From Cristatella mucedo (taxonomy: Eukaryota > Bryozoa > Phylactolaemata > Cristatellidae), in assembly GCA_009760855.2 (NCBI GenBank), contig WPIO01000008.1, positions 7,496,501 through 7,560,500 on the forward strand: a stretch of 64,000 nt of DNA, given 5' to 3'. Position numbers and translations under genes: made by a program. This document shows, piece after piece, positions 1-42,967 of this stretch (the stretch's first letter is position 1; each line of letters starts with the position of its first letter). Below the pieces are notes generated by a model. It was not told where the DNA came from. It did not search any database and worked only from the letters and a program-made list of their open reading frames with translations.

Positions 1-128
1 TAAATAGATGCGGCAGAGCCTGAGCGGCTGCACCCGTCGGTATCACCGTCACCAGATCTTGTTATAATAGTTACTATGACTAAGATTATTATTGCTGTGA
101 GAAGGTGTTACACATTTGTTTCTTGTAG

Positions 129-30891
<30,763 letters not shown>

Positions 30892-31470
30892 GAGCTTCTT
30901 TTTGGAAGCTAAAATCACTGGTTTTGTGTTCGACCGGCTGTGACATTAGGCTCTTACTCTTTCCGGAAATCGTGTCAGGTGTTAGACGACACCGGCACAC
31001 CAGTAGGTCTGGACGATCATCGCATCATCGCGGTCTCCTTTGAGGGTCAAATTGAGTAATGGCAATGCCTTATCGCGAATGAGGTCATTACTCACGTGAT
31101 GGAATCATACACAATTCGTGCCGCTGAACTCGTTCTGAGGTTTCCAGTGCCTTGTTTTAAGATTTTTATACCTAGATAGCCTCGCTGTATTTGTTATCTG
31201 AGTCCACATGCGAACGCTCACCCTATCGCCTGCCATGGAGACTGGCACGCATTACTTCCATTCTCAAAGCTGAGTTTGACAGCTGTTTATTTTGTGCTAT
31301 TTTTGAAGTTTCTCGTGTGCATTTTATTTATGGCCACCTCGCAGTCCAAGTCTTTGTTATTTAAAGGAGTTTCGACTTCTGCTTCTTAGGCTGTGACGAT
31401 TTTTTATAATGCCAAGCGTTTGCATGAGCCAGAGCTTATTTGCTCGTGGCTCGTTGGTCGTGAGTCGGAC

Positions 31471-31476
31471 AATAAA
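31471..31476 (+). promoter_or_regulatory. Candidate polyadenylation signal of the CEP350-like gene
   Basis: An AATAAA hexamer lies about 580 nt after the stop codon, the first canonical signal downstream of the terminal exon. A second occurs near 31873. Cleavage site not verifiable here. Confidence 0.35.
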
Positions 31477-32254
31477 CTGCTGCTCGTGGTTGGCTGTTCT
31501 GCTGCTCCTTGAGAAGTCAAATGTAGTTTAATGCAATTATAGAGTTAGTAGTTATCATTTTAAAGCGTCGAAGCCTCAGTGTGAGCGATACTTGCCAAGA
31601 TATTTGCAAAAGCGAGTCCTGTTTATATAACCAGCAGGGGAGTGCCTCGGCCATCTGAGTTGGCTCACCGGTGACTGCCGATGTCAGGAACCGAGCTCAG
31701 CCTGACCGCGTTAGTATCCTAAGGTGTTAAGGTGGATCATGGGACCGTAGGAACTAGTTGAAGCTGAACATAAGTGGTGTGCAAATGCACAGACAAGACA
31801 TACGTATGGCCGGACAGAAGCCTAATGAATATCTAGGGACCCGGAAGGTCTGATGTCGGTTTGTTTACCTGAATAAAACATTTTGAGGTCAGCACCAAGT
31901 TCAGAATGAGCAGCCAATACTGCAAGGCCACCTGTGTATGACGTGTGAAGATTCATTCTTGGTTAGTCGACGTGTCAGATAAGCAAATGAGGCACATCTT
32001 GTCACTGGGTCCTAACCTAAAGGTAAGTTGCTCGAACTCCTCGACCTCCGTACTGCAGCAGGCAGACCTTGATTGGGCAGTGCAAATGGTGGGGATATCC
32101 GTTAAAGCTCTTCTGTCCTACATACAATGCATCTTCTTTTGTAACCAGAAAGCCCCAAGGACTAAGTATGTGTAATGGTACAGGATGTTCTATAGTGCAC
32201 TTTCAGCCTAAGCGTCTAGTGTGCGATTTTGGTAGCTAACAGGCTTCAGGTGAG

Positions 32255-32425
32255 CTATAATGGCTCACTAGGTAAGGCAGTTGCTTTTCATGACCTCGGC
32301 CTCGAGGTCATGGGTTCGAATCCTGTAGTGGGCGATACTTTATTGCCACTGCAAGCGGATAGCCGTCAAGGCTCTTCTGTCGCTATACAAAAAGAGGCTG
32401 TCAAATCAGCTGCTATTTAGTTTAT
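32255..32425 (+). mobile_element. tRNA-derived SINE, best-preserved copy
   Basis: It has an RNA polymerase III A-box-like sequence (tggctcactagg, 32261-32272) and a perfect B box (ggttcgaatcc, 32313-32323) with tRNA spacing. A family-specific body follows (gatagccgtcaaggctcttc) with the tail gctatacaaaaagaggctgt. The same unit occurs at 14985, near 55440 (tail only) and, on the minus strand, split around the hAT element at 56-60 kb. That is a short interspersed element derived from a tRNA. Confidence 0.85.
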
Positions 32426-33214
32426 TTAATTCATCTTACCAAATGTGAGAGTGGAGTGGAATGGAAAGGAGCAAGAGTGAAATAAAAGAGAGAGTGGAAT
32501 AAGAAAGAGAGTGGAGTGTCTCTCTCACTCTACGTTTTTTCCCTGTGTCTCTGTCTCTCCGTCTATCGCTCTACTTGACTGTCTCTTTCTGCCACCATCT
32601 CTATCCATTTGCAGGTGCCCGCCTGCCTCCTTGTCTTCCTCTCTGTCGCACTCGTGGACCCGCTACTGTCTCACTCCCCTACGAACTGCTGTCCTCATTA
32701 AAGGGCCGCATGAATAGCTCATTACCTGTCGGAAGTGCTTAGACAAAGCAGTCCCATTATCCTGCTGCTTGATTAATTGCCCGAGCGTAGCCAACGACGT
32801 GGTCCTGCGTTGAACTCACGCCTGGGACCGCGAAGCGTGTGCAGCTCCTCGTGGTAGCCGACTGTTCCGCGACGCTCCACCGAAGCACGTCTCGCCTCTT
32901 GATCTTCAGCGACGGCTTTTGCGAGCGCCTGCCATCCTGTCACCTTCGCGTGTGCGAGAGAGCGCCGCCGACGAGCGGATGAGCGTATAAGCGAAAGCCC
33001 GCCAGTGTCGCAAGAGTATCGATCTCTAGTTACGTGCTAAAAATCGCATGCCAGCTCGAGTGCGTAGTTACTGCACGTCGGGATGAAAACTTAGTTAATC
33101 GAACACAGTGGCAAATTAGGAAGAAACAGGACCGCTTGTGCTGCGAAGGCGGCTGCGGAAGGTCGACGCACCTTTGGTTCAGGCGCTCAGTTTGCAGGGA
33201 GCGGCCACGAGAAT

Positions 33215-33737
33215 ATGGAAGCCATGGTGGCTGCCGCGCAAAACTGCTGCTCCGGTGGAGTCGCGGCAAACGTAAGCCTGACAACGTCTTTGTTGGGAAA
33301 AAGCTGGTACGGTAGCGAGCTGGGATTCGTTTTTGGACTGCTGCTGCTGTTTCTGACAGTACTGGGAATCATAGAGAACGCCTCCGTGCTGGTCATGTTC
33401 GCCAGGTCGAAGGAGCTGCACAACCGCACGTCGCTTCTGCTTGGCAGTCTCGCCTGTAGCGACTTCATAATGGCCGCTGTGGGTGGCGTCATGTTTACCG
33501 TTAATAGCTTTTCTAACCGCTGGCTTTTCGGTTTCTTCGGATGCCAGCTCTACTCCGTATGTATGTTCACGGTTGGCATGACGGACATTGGCACGCTAGC
33601 CGCCATCGCCGTCGACCGCTACGTCGCCATCGCCTTTCCTCTGTCTGTTGGCACCTACGGCGCCAAGAAATACTCCGTCGTGCTGGTCTGCGCGCCATGG
33701 GTGGCCGGAGTGGTGTGGGCCATCTTGCCTCTGGTGG
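33215..33737 (+). CDS. Opsin exon 1 (N terminus to TM4)
   Basis: Starts at ATG 33215 (second ATG at 33224). It encodes TM1 (FGLLLLFLTVLGIIENASVL), TM2, TM3 with DRYVAIAFPL, and TM4 ending VWAILPLVG. The donor is g|gtgagt, leaving phase 1. The downstream read-through frame lacks opsin character. Confidence 0.93.
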
Positions 33738-35021
33738 GTGAGTTTGCGTGGCAAGCGTACGCAGGACAATGCAGGCGCTGCTGCTTTCAGCGACGCCGGC
33801 GATAATCGGCCGACATCGGCCTGGTACAGCAACGAATGTCTGACACGAAGCGATGACCAGCGAAAACGTGGCGACGCTGTTTTTCGCAGCAGCCTCGAAT
33901 CGAAAAAGGGGAGATTTGAATGAGTCGTACAGTTTCCGTTCGGAGCCTCCGTCGGGAGAATCGAACCGAAGCAGCGCTCGCTCGCCACGGATGCGGCGAG
34001 CGAGCGCTCGTGGCTCGCGGGAATCCTGTGCGATAGCGCACGAGCGGCAGCTCTCGGCGAGCCAGTGTGTACACCGTGAGGTTCCAGTCACAAGGGAGGC
34101 TCCACGAGCTAAGGGTTTTCCAGTCAAGCAAGCACGCCAGCTAGCGTCAATCGAAGACTGTTGCACGCAGCAGCGAAGCGGCACGACGCCCTCGACGAGT
34201 CAGTCGCTCAGTTGCGGGGCGAGCGAGAAACGCCCGACGACTGTCGCCAAAGAACCGCGTCCGCCGGCACGGCTGGGCGCACAGGCTCGAGGCCGATGGA
34301 GGCCCGCTAGCGGAGGCTGCTTCCGTCAGGCGGAGCCGAGGGCGAGGCGAGCGTCTCCGCTCGGAGTGCGACCGCGACTCGGAGCTCTCTGCCGACGAGC
34401 TTTCGCTTCAGGCTTCAGCCCACCCATCGGTGACGGATGAGGCTTGCACTCCGCGGAGCCTCGCTGCGTCGCAGCCTGGGCATAGCAGCGTCAGCGGGCC
34501 AACGCTTCGCAGCAGAGCTGCGTGACGCGCCATTGCGGCCAGCCTCTGTTACCTCCGCTGCGCGCCTCTGTAGCCTCGAAGACGTTCTCTCTCCGGCCCT
34601 GTAACCGTGGACTGCGCTATGCAGCTCGGTTAAAACACAAGGGGCCACGCTGGGCGCCGAAAGCGACAGCTTATTGTGGGCCTGTTAGTAGTGGTTACGC
34701 GCCTGCGAAAGCGCTTTACGCGGCTCCGGCACCGGACCGACGGAGTTAACTGCGAGAGAAACTCCCGAAGCCCGACTATGATAAGCTACCGTACGCCTGC
34801 ATCGTTAGCGGTAGTCCCGACCCCGAAGGCGGACCGCTACAGCACCCCAAGATACGAGCCGCTAAGTAGCCGGCAGAGAACAACTGCACAGACTAAGTTG
34901 CACTTAGCTGCTCGTCTCCGTAGGTTCAACTCTCGTGCTCTCAAGGCGTAGTCTAGTCTCGCAGCGACTACGGGACTCTCTGTCTCTGTCTCTCCCTCTC
35001 TCTGTCTTCTCTCTGTCTGTC

Positions 35022-35054
<33 letters not shown>

Positions 35055-35094
35055 TTCTCTCTCTCTCTCTGAACTCCCAACCTTGAGCTTTGTT

Positions 35095-35187
<93 letters not shown>

Positions 35188-38100
35188 TCCTGACCTTGAG
35201 CGTAGCTGCTACTTTCTTGGATCCCCCCTCTCGGCGTCCGTTCTCAGGCCTATTCGCTTCGACCTGTAATTTATTAGCTGGCTCCTGCACCAGCTTGCCA
35301 TCCTTTCGTTCTTTGTCTAACGGAGTACAGTAGTCGGTCCACATCCTGACCTGTGATCTTTGTCTGACCAAAGGTCCAAAAGCTCCAGTCTAACCGCAGC
35401 GGACCTCAGCTGTCAGACTGACGCCTCTCTCCGCTCCCGGTTAGCTAACGTGTCCCCTACCCAATTCTACTTGGCTAGTCCGCCCGCTACGGGTTGCTCT
35501 AGGTGCTCAAGTCGGACCCACTAAGGCGAGGGCTAGTATCGCCGCTAACCTGAGAGCTGCCCCAGTGTACCTCCTAGCAGCCTCCGATTCCTTGGAAACA
35601 ATGCATTCAGTTAGTAAGCTCTCAGTGACTGCGTCTTTCTAGCGGTTGATATCGCGAGATCTCCTTGCTTGACAGGATTTGAAATAATAGAAAGTTCTCG
35701 AATCGCGCACGACTTGGAAACGCTTGAGCTATCCCTGTCCCAGCTTACACCCCCTGCAGTCGCCGCAAGTTGTTTTCTCCCATCAGTCGTAGCGCTCCCT
35801 TTCACGCCCACTCGAAGTGCCCGGGAAGAGATTCGATTCCGTCAGGGCGCTACGTAAAGGAATCGCGCTTTAGCACGGGCGTCTTTTTGCTGATCGTCCA
35901 TTTGATGTCGTCGAACTGCGACGTTTCTCCGAGCTCCAACCAGCTTCAATTTCCGTGCCCGGCTCCCTCTCCCGAAGGGAACGAAGCCCAAGGTCCGATT
36001 CTCAGCAGAGGTGTATCATCCCAGTGAGTGGTACCCCGGCGGCGACGAAGGTCGCGTTCCGCCTCGCTAGCGGCCTTTCTGCCTTTCACGGCCCATCACA
36101 ATTCGCAGTCTCCGGGATTCGATCGGTTGATTACTAGTCGCTATTAAACCGCCTCCGATCGTGCGTGTCAGCGGTAAAGACAGCCTCTCGGCTAATCGCA
36201 GCAGGTCGCGACTCGGCCGCCGCCGCCGCCTCCTGTGCGATGGCTTCTGCTGATCTCGGCGAAAGCCGTCGATTCCGCTTTTTTTATATTATTTCGCCCC
36301 GGCTACAAATGCGCCTGATGTACAAAGGAGGATGAGAATTAACCGATTGCTGATTCGGCAGCCTCGTTGCTATAGCAGACGTAGCTGGTAAACCTGGACG
36401 CTTACGGCTGTAGCTGCGGTGGGCAGCTGCCGAGTCGTCCGCCACCGCCCCGCAGCGCTCAGCGCCCGCCAGCGTCGCTTAGTGCGTGTGTGCGCACCTC
36501 GCACCTGCGCTACGACGGCGAGGTGTGACCGACCGGAGCTGCGCCACTGACGCTCTGGCGAAGCCGGCGAAGTCGGAGAGGGGGGTGGACCCGGACTGGA
36601 ATTTTCGAGTGCTTCGATGAAGCTGGAGTGGTGCCGATGCAGACGGTCTTGGCATTATCGACAGCTTAGGCGGCCGCGCTTTGGTAGTAGAGTCGACGGA
36701 ACGAAGAAGCTTCGCTACGTTGATGCGATGCGATCGATGCGGTGCAGCAGGTTGCTTCGTCGGCCGGCGGCGCCCGCCCGCTAGTTTTTCGCGATGTGTC
36801 TTCGCGTTTCTAGTGGTTTGCCTACTTCTAGGCGCTCTGGAAGGCAGCGCTCTAGAGTCTGGAGAGCAGTTGACTCTGCTTTGCTACCCACTTTCTCTGT
36901 GTTGCGTGAGACGAAATCTATTGGCTACCGAATGCGTACCGAAAGCCGCTTAGGCTGTGAGTTCGCTATACAAAACTCTCCTGCGTAACACCCACGTGGT
37001 CTTTATGACTTTGTGGAGTTACAGACGGAGATACATTACATGACATTACATAGGAAGGAAGGAGGCCAATCGTTTTCTTCACTCGAGCGTACGTTGCAAT
37101 CCACACTAGGTAAAGCGGTTGCTCATTAGCATGCCCACAGTGTCCAGATAGAAATTCAGTTCTCCTAACACGCTATACAAACGGGTCTTATTCTTATTAA
37201 TATTTTTCTTATTAACAGGGCTCGGGAAGTACACGTACGAAGGCACTACATCATGCTCGATTAATTGGCTGAGCAAGGAGCCAATGGACGTCACCTACAG
37301 CCTGCTCAGCTTCGTCATGGCCTACGTGGTGCCTCTGCTCGTGATAATCTATTGCTACCTCATGATCTACCTAGTGGTAACTGCTGGCTCACCGGGCCCC
37401 GGCGAACGGTCTGTCCAGTGCAGCACCTACTGACGCCCGTGCGGCTGCGCCCGAACCTCCGTTACCGGCCGCCTCTGTTTCCGGCCGCCTCGCTCTCACT
37501 TTCTCGAAGTTACTCGAGAAGAAGGCATTTTGTTATCGTATAGCGCCGAAGGTGGCTAAGGCTCCAATCCTCATGGCTTTCGAACGTCGATTCAATGTTC
37601 GCAGGCGAACGCTAATCGTACGTTTCCCACCTCAACCGGCGCCACGTGATCCACGCGTAGCTCAGCCGTTCGACGTGGGTATTATGTCGGCTGATTGCGA
37701 GGAATCAGTTCTGTTAGCGATAGAAGATAACGTTACGTGGGTTTTGTTTTGGGAAAGTCCTCGTTCCAGGATTTGTCCACCGGTGGAGCTGACCTTGACC
37801 TTAGTGGAGTTTGGTGGATAAGTTAATGTGTCATCGGTTTAAAATTGTTGGATGTTACATCGCGAACATTTCAAGGACCTCTGAAGGATTTTTTCGTTGC
37901 ATTGCCTTGGTTGGTATGCAACAGCCAAACTACTTCACGCGTTCGTTACATGACGTCTGGCTTTTTGTTTTTACAAATTACTTTTATTCAGAACTCTCTG
38001 CCTGCGACCTTAATCGTTTGCAATTGGCAACAAACTCAGCAGCTCGCCGAAAGTAGTAAAGTAGTGTTATCAGCTGCATAGCTGCAGCAGTCCACTTGTG

Positions 38101-41100
38101 CGTCAATTTTACTGCCTTCCTATCAAGAATCAAATCGATGTCAATATATTCAGTCTGGCTTACAGGTCACTTCACTCGCTTGTGAAACGGCGGCGTACCG
38201 AATCAGCCAGATTATTACTGACGTTAATTATTCGCGACGCGTTAACTTATGGCCAAATGCACCATAAGAGCCGAGGCCGTGAACTAGGAAGTCGGTCGCG
38301 CTCCGGAAGTTGATTCCTTGGCATTGCAGCTGAGGTTCGCTCGAGGCAATTGAGCCCGATTAGAGTTGGCACACGTCATGGCATTGTTTAATGCCTGTAA
38401 CTCTCTGGCTGACTACAAATAGACTTCTCTACGCTATGGATACGGACTCATTATCTTGACGTATTGGCGCTCGTCGTCATTTCCGTGTATACAGCTGCTG
38501 CTGCACTTACAAGTCGCTATCTGTAATTCCATGGCTTCGCCGGCATTCGTTGGGTTTCGGCTCAGACTAGCACCACTACGAGCGCTTCGTTTGTGGCCTA
38601 GTTTTGTCCGGATGTGTAAGCCACAACGCCAGTTTGTAATACAAGCACCAGCCTGTTCTGGTTTGGCCCCGTTAGGTTCTGGCCCATGATGACCTTTGAG
38701 GTCGCGGTGCTCGCATTTGATGCGACCTGTAAGGGGTCTTTGAGGTCGCTCGAGCACTGCGGCGTATGTGAAGCACCTGGAGGAAGATTTATTTCTCTTA
38801 GGGCACTATACAAATGAATTAGTCATATGTAATTATGTATTAGTCATGTGTAATTAGTCATATATAATTTATTTATTTACCCATGCGACCTCATCGCTCC
38901 TCCAGTCACTCTCGCATCAACCACTCCTCTGCATCTAGTCATATTGCCGTTCATGTAGGTGAAATTGAAATCCTTTAGGGATCGAGCCTTCACCTAATAG
39001 GCACAACAGGTCTGGAACTCTTTTTCGGGCACCGCCAATACCTGCAATGAAAATTGCATCCTAAAGTCTCAGTAAGGACTCATCTGTTCCATGCAGCTTC
39101 CCCTTTGCCCCAGTGAGATAGTATTTTTTGTTACGGTGTGCTTTGCTTGCATACCCGTACATGATTACATGCATGATTCAAGCCAAAAGTCTTATTAAGC
39201 TGGCGGCCCTGAGTTTATTCGTATTTGCCATAAAATGCTGTCCTATGCATTATAATATTTTGTTTTGCACGCTTGATAACGTGGACAATGCTAAGATTTG
39301 GTATTGATTCTCTTGTTTAAACTTGCAAAGTGCCCGAATTAGAGGTTAAGCTATCGTTAGACGCAAAAAAATGACGTACTAATAGCATTATTGCTGTCAT
39401 TTTTTTTGTAGGTCCGCAAAAGTAATCGCTCTCTCGCCAGTGGTGGTGGAAAAGATGCGACATCGCAGAGCAAGCTAAGCAAAGAGAAGAAGCTGGCTAC
39501 AAGCTTTGCGCTGATGATAGGTAACTGCGTTCGGTTGCTCAAATTCAGGTACACAGTACACGCTGCTTCACCTTCACCTTCGCTGCTGCTGTAAATAGGC
39601 TAACGCTTCGCAGCAGAGAGGATGCGAACGCGATAACCGGCTGGGGAGGCTGTCTTCTGTAAAACTACTTTGAAACGCCAAGAAGTGGAAGACAAGGGCA
39701 TCTAAGTTATGCACATGTGTTCGACGCTCGTCGCTCTAAGGAACTTTCGATTTGGAAGAGCTATATAACCTGCTTCAGCACTACATTTAGGGATTCCAAT
39801 GAGGAGAACCTCTCATCATAAGTCTTGCCGCGCAGGCGATCTACCAGTCAATCGCCTCAGCAAAGTCTGAGAGCTTTAATGGAGAATACAGCGGGGAGTC
39901 GTCAGCATGACAATTTTACAATGCTTGGTGCGATGGCCCCGATTCATCATTTTCCGAGAGGCTCTGCATACGCGAAGAATAGCAATGCACCGAGTATGAA
40001 CCCTCATGGGTTCGCTGGATGAAGCTTGCACATCACAAGATCACCAAAGCCGTCTCTGTCAGCAGGTTTGCGTCCGTATTTACGTTTTCCATATCAATCC
40101 GGCAGCAGGACTTGCAAGCCTTCAATTTTCTACTGACAGAAATGCCAAAGTTTAACGTCCGATAGTGTACCCGAAGCTTTTCTGTGGTCTCTTGAAATAT
40201 TTGGACTATGCCTCGAAGCGATTCTTGGCACCGTCCTTTTAGTGAACGAATGGTGGTGCAGCTATTGTATTGTAATCACGTGACCCCGGATCTCTCGCTC
40301 TGGAGAGACTTTCGTAACTGCCAAATTTATCACCAGCTTGTTAGACACTCTTGTTAACTTTTGTTTATGGCGCTATTCGTATTAAGTTACAAGAGTCCAG
40401 TCGTCTAGACAAAAGCAGGGATCTAGTTGGATATTAACTAGCCACTGCAAGAAAAAAGTCTCTAGTCCTGAAGGGTCGAACACGATGACCGCCTTCGGAG
40501 GCGGTCTTCTGTATACAGCTTTGAATCGGCTGTCTCAGCCGCGAAGCCGCTAACACTAAATGAGCGTTAAGGTGGGATGATTTCCCTAGCTCATTCCGAT
40601 CCGAGGAGGCTTTCGATGCGCATGCGGCAGTAAACGGACCTCATCACACGCAACGAAGAGAAAGTGCGAGGCGCTTAACCGTGTCAAGAGAACGGTGAAG
40701 GAAGTAAGTAGCATAGACGTAGCTGCCAACAATGGCTGGAGCCGGTGTGCCAGAGATGGTTGTGGGAGAGATTTCGTGACCTAGAATTTCGAAACCGGAC
40801 TATCCACAGTCTAGGACCCTCAGTCCAAAGCTTCTTTTGCCAGCGACATTTAAGTGAAAGAATAGTACAGTTAATGTATTGTCCTGACTTTACTCGAGGG
40901 CACAGAGAGGCCTCCGCAGCGGCCATATTAAGCACCTACAGTAGAGGCTTGATGGCTTTTTGGTAGTCCTGCTAATGCTGAGTCGCAAAATTTCAGTCTA
41001 GAAAAAACCAGGCATCCAGTAAGATTCTTACGCAGCCACTGCTTTAAATAGCGCCTATTCCTGGGCGAGCTGCGAACAGGATGTTCAGCTACCGAGGCTG

Positions 41101-42892
41101 TCTCTGGCGAAAGCTTGCGAGCGTCAAGAAGTGGTAAAAAAAAGGGCACCGCACAAGGGCCTTTGACGCAGGTCGCTCTACCGAGCTTCCTACTCGGGAA
41201 AGCCGTGTCACCTGCTTCAGCAGTACGTTTAGGGATTCCTATGAGGAGAACCTCTCATCACTAGTCTTGTCGGGCCGGCGATCTGCCAAATCAATCGCCT
41301 CAGCAAAGTCTGAGAGCTTTAATGGAAAATGCAGCTGGGAGCTGTCGGCATGGAAGCAATACTTGGCGCCGTGGCCCCGATTCATCCTTTTCCGAGAGGC
41401 TCCGGATAGATGAAGAATAGAAATGCACCGAATACAGACCGCTGCGAGTTCACTGGATGAAACTTGAACATCGCATGATCGTCAGATCCGGCTTGATCGG
41501 CAGGTTTGCGGCCGTATTTTCTTTTATTAGCTCGGCAGCTCTATGTGCATGCCTTTAGTTTTCTATTGACATAAATGCCAATATTTAGCTTCCGACACCT
41601 CGCAGCTTTGCTGTGTCTTATTGAATTATTTGAACTATGCCCCTAACAAGCAGTTCGTGCTTTCGTGTTACTGACCTAATGTTTGTGTCCGGAAAATTTG
41701 TGCGCTCGGCCTCTTAATGTGATGTATCTCCGTCTGTAACTCCACAAAGCCACAAAAACTATGTGGGTGTTACGCAGAAGAGTTTTGTATAGTGCACTCA
41801 CAGCCTAGGTGGCTTTGGGTACACATTCGGTAGCCAACAGACTTCGTCTCACGCAACAAAGAGAAAGTGGAAAGCAAAGCAGAGTAAGGAGAGAAGTTGA
41901 GGTGGTGAGTAGCATGGAAGTAGCAGCTCAGGACCGCTAGAAAGGATGTGCCATAGTCGGCAGCAGGAGAGTACTTGTCGTTGCGTTAGAATTGTGGAAG
42001 GGAGTTCCACAGTCTAGGACCTGCAGAGCTAAAGCGATACTAAAGCTAAAGCGAGCTAGAGCGATCGGACGTGATGGCTAGCTGTAAAAGCAGTCTTCTG
42101 AATTAAGCTTAAAAAATATAGACAGTTGTCAAAAATAATACCTAAATTTTGAGCACGTGGTAATGGTCGCACAACAGCATCACCTTTAGAAGAGCAAAAC
42201 CTTATAATCCATTCGCACGCTTAGGGTGTCCTATGAGTAGCAGTTCAATTTTATGGTCATTTAGTTTTTCCAACACCCAGGATCGAATGTCGGCAAGGCA
42301 AGCATTCAGTTTCTCAGTTGCTGCAGCAGATTCCGATGGTTTGAATGACAATTGACTGACTCTTGTGAATTTGCGTGAAAAAAGACTTGTCAGTACATTA
42401 GAGGTTCGAAGAGTGAAGTAGGATCCTATACAGAAAACCAGCGGGCAATGTGATGTTTAAAGGTCGTTTAATGTCATCGATATTCCAGTCGAACCCATTG
42501 CGACAGTTGTCAATATAAAAAAATGCTCGCTGGCTTTCCATACACGTGTATTTAGGTATCTCAGACCTTTACGGGGGGGGGGGCTTAACGGAAGCGTGCA
42601 GTCCGAAGAGCTTTCAGACTCAAAATGCAAGTGATGATGACTCAAGAAACTTGTAATAGCGGCTAAAATAAATTCTGGATACTTAATACGAAAACTGCCA
42701 CCTGATCGTCTCGCCTATTTATAATGCAATGTAATGTATGTCCGTTTGAAAATCCTCAAAGGCACAAACATTAAGTGAGTATTTCACTGAAAATTGGTCT
42801 ACAGAGGAGTCAAATCCTAGGCAGCTTTTCGTGCGAGTTCGCTTTACACGCACCGCGAGCACACTCGTGCGCACACACACGCGCGTGCAAAA

Positions 42893-42967
<75 letters not shown>

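Larger units (their letters stand above)
30892..33214 (+). other. 3' UTR and intergenic region between CEP350-like gene and opsin
   Basis: Contains the candidate poly(A) signal and a full-looking SINE at 32255-32425. From about 32750 the sequence becomes GC-richer toward the opsin start and is probably its 5' flank. No TATA box or other clear promoter element could be assigned. Confidence 0.45.
33738..37218 (+). other. Opsin intron 1, GC-rich, repeat-laden
   Basis: A 3.5-kb intron. It holds a compound TC/TCTG microsatellite, a CpG-rich LINE-A tail remnant (aagtgcccgggaagagattc, about 35818) and a LINE-B 3' end (about 36860-37050). Long open frames at 33853-34440 reflect high GC content. No protein family was recognised in them. 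Confidence 0.5.

Noticed and set aside
1-128. ATG at position 8 as the start of the CEP350-like protein
   Set aside because: The short frame from it would reach the putative donor in phase 2, whereas exon 1 at 129 needs phase 1. A start upstream of the window is more likely.
33853-34440. 195-codon plus-strand frame after opsin exon 1
   Set aside because: High GC lowers stop frequency. The sequence is low complexity with no domain, and the frame overlaps opposing frames of similar length.
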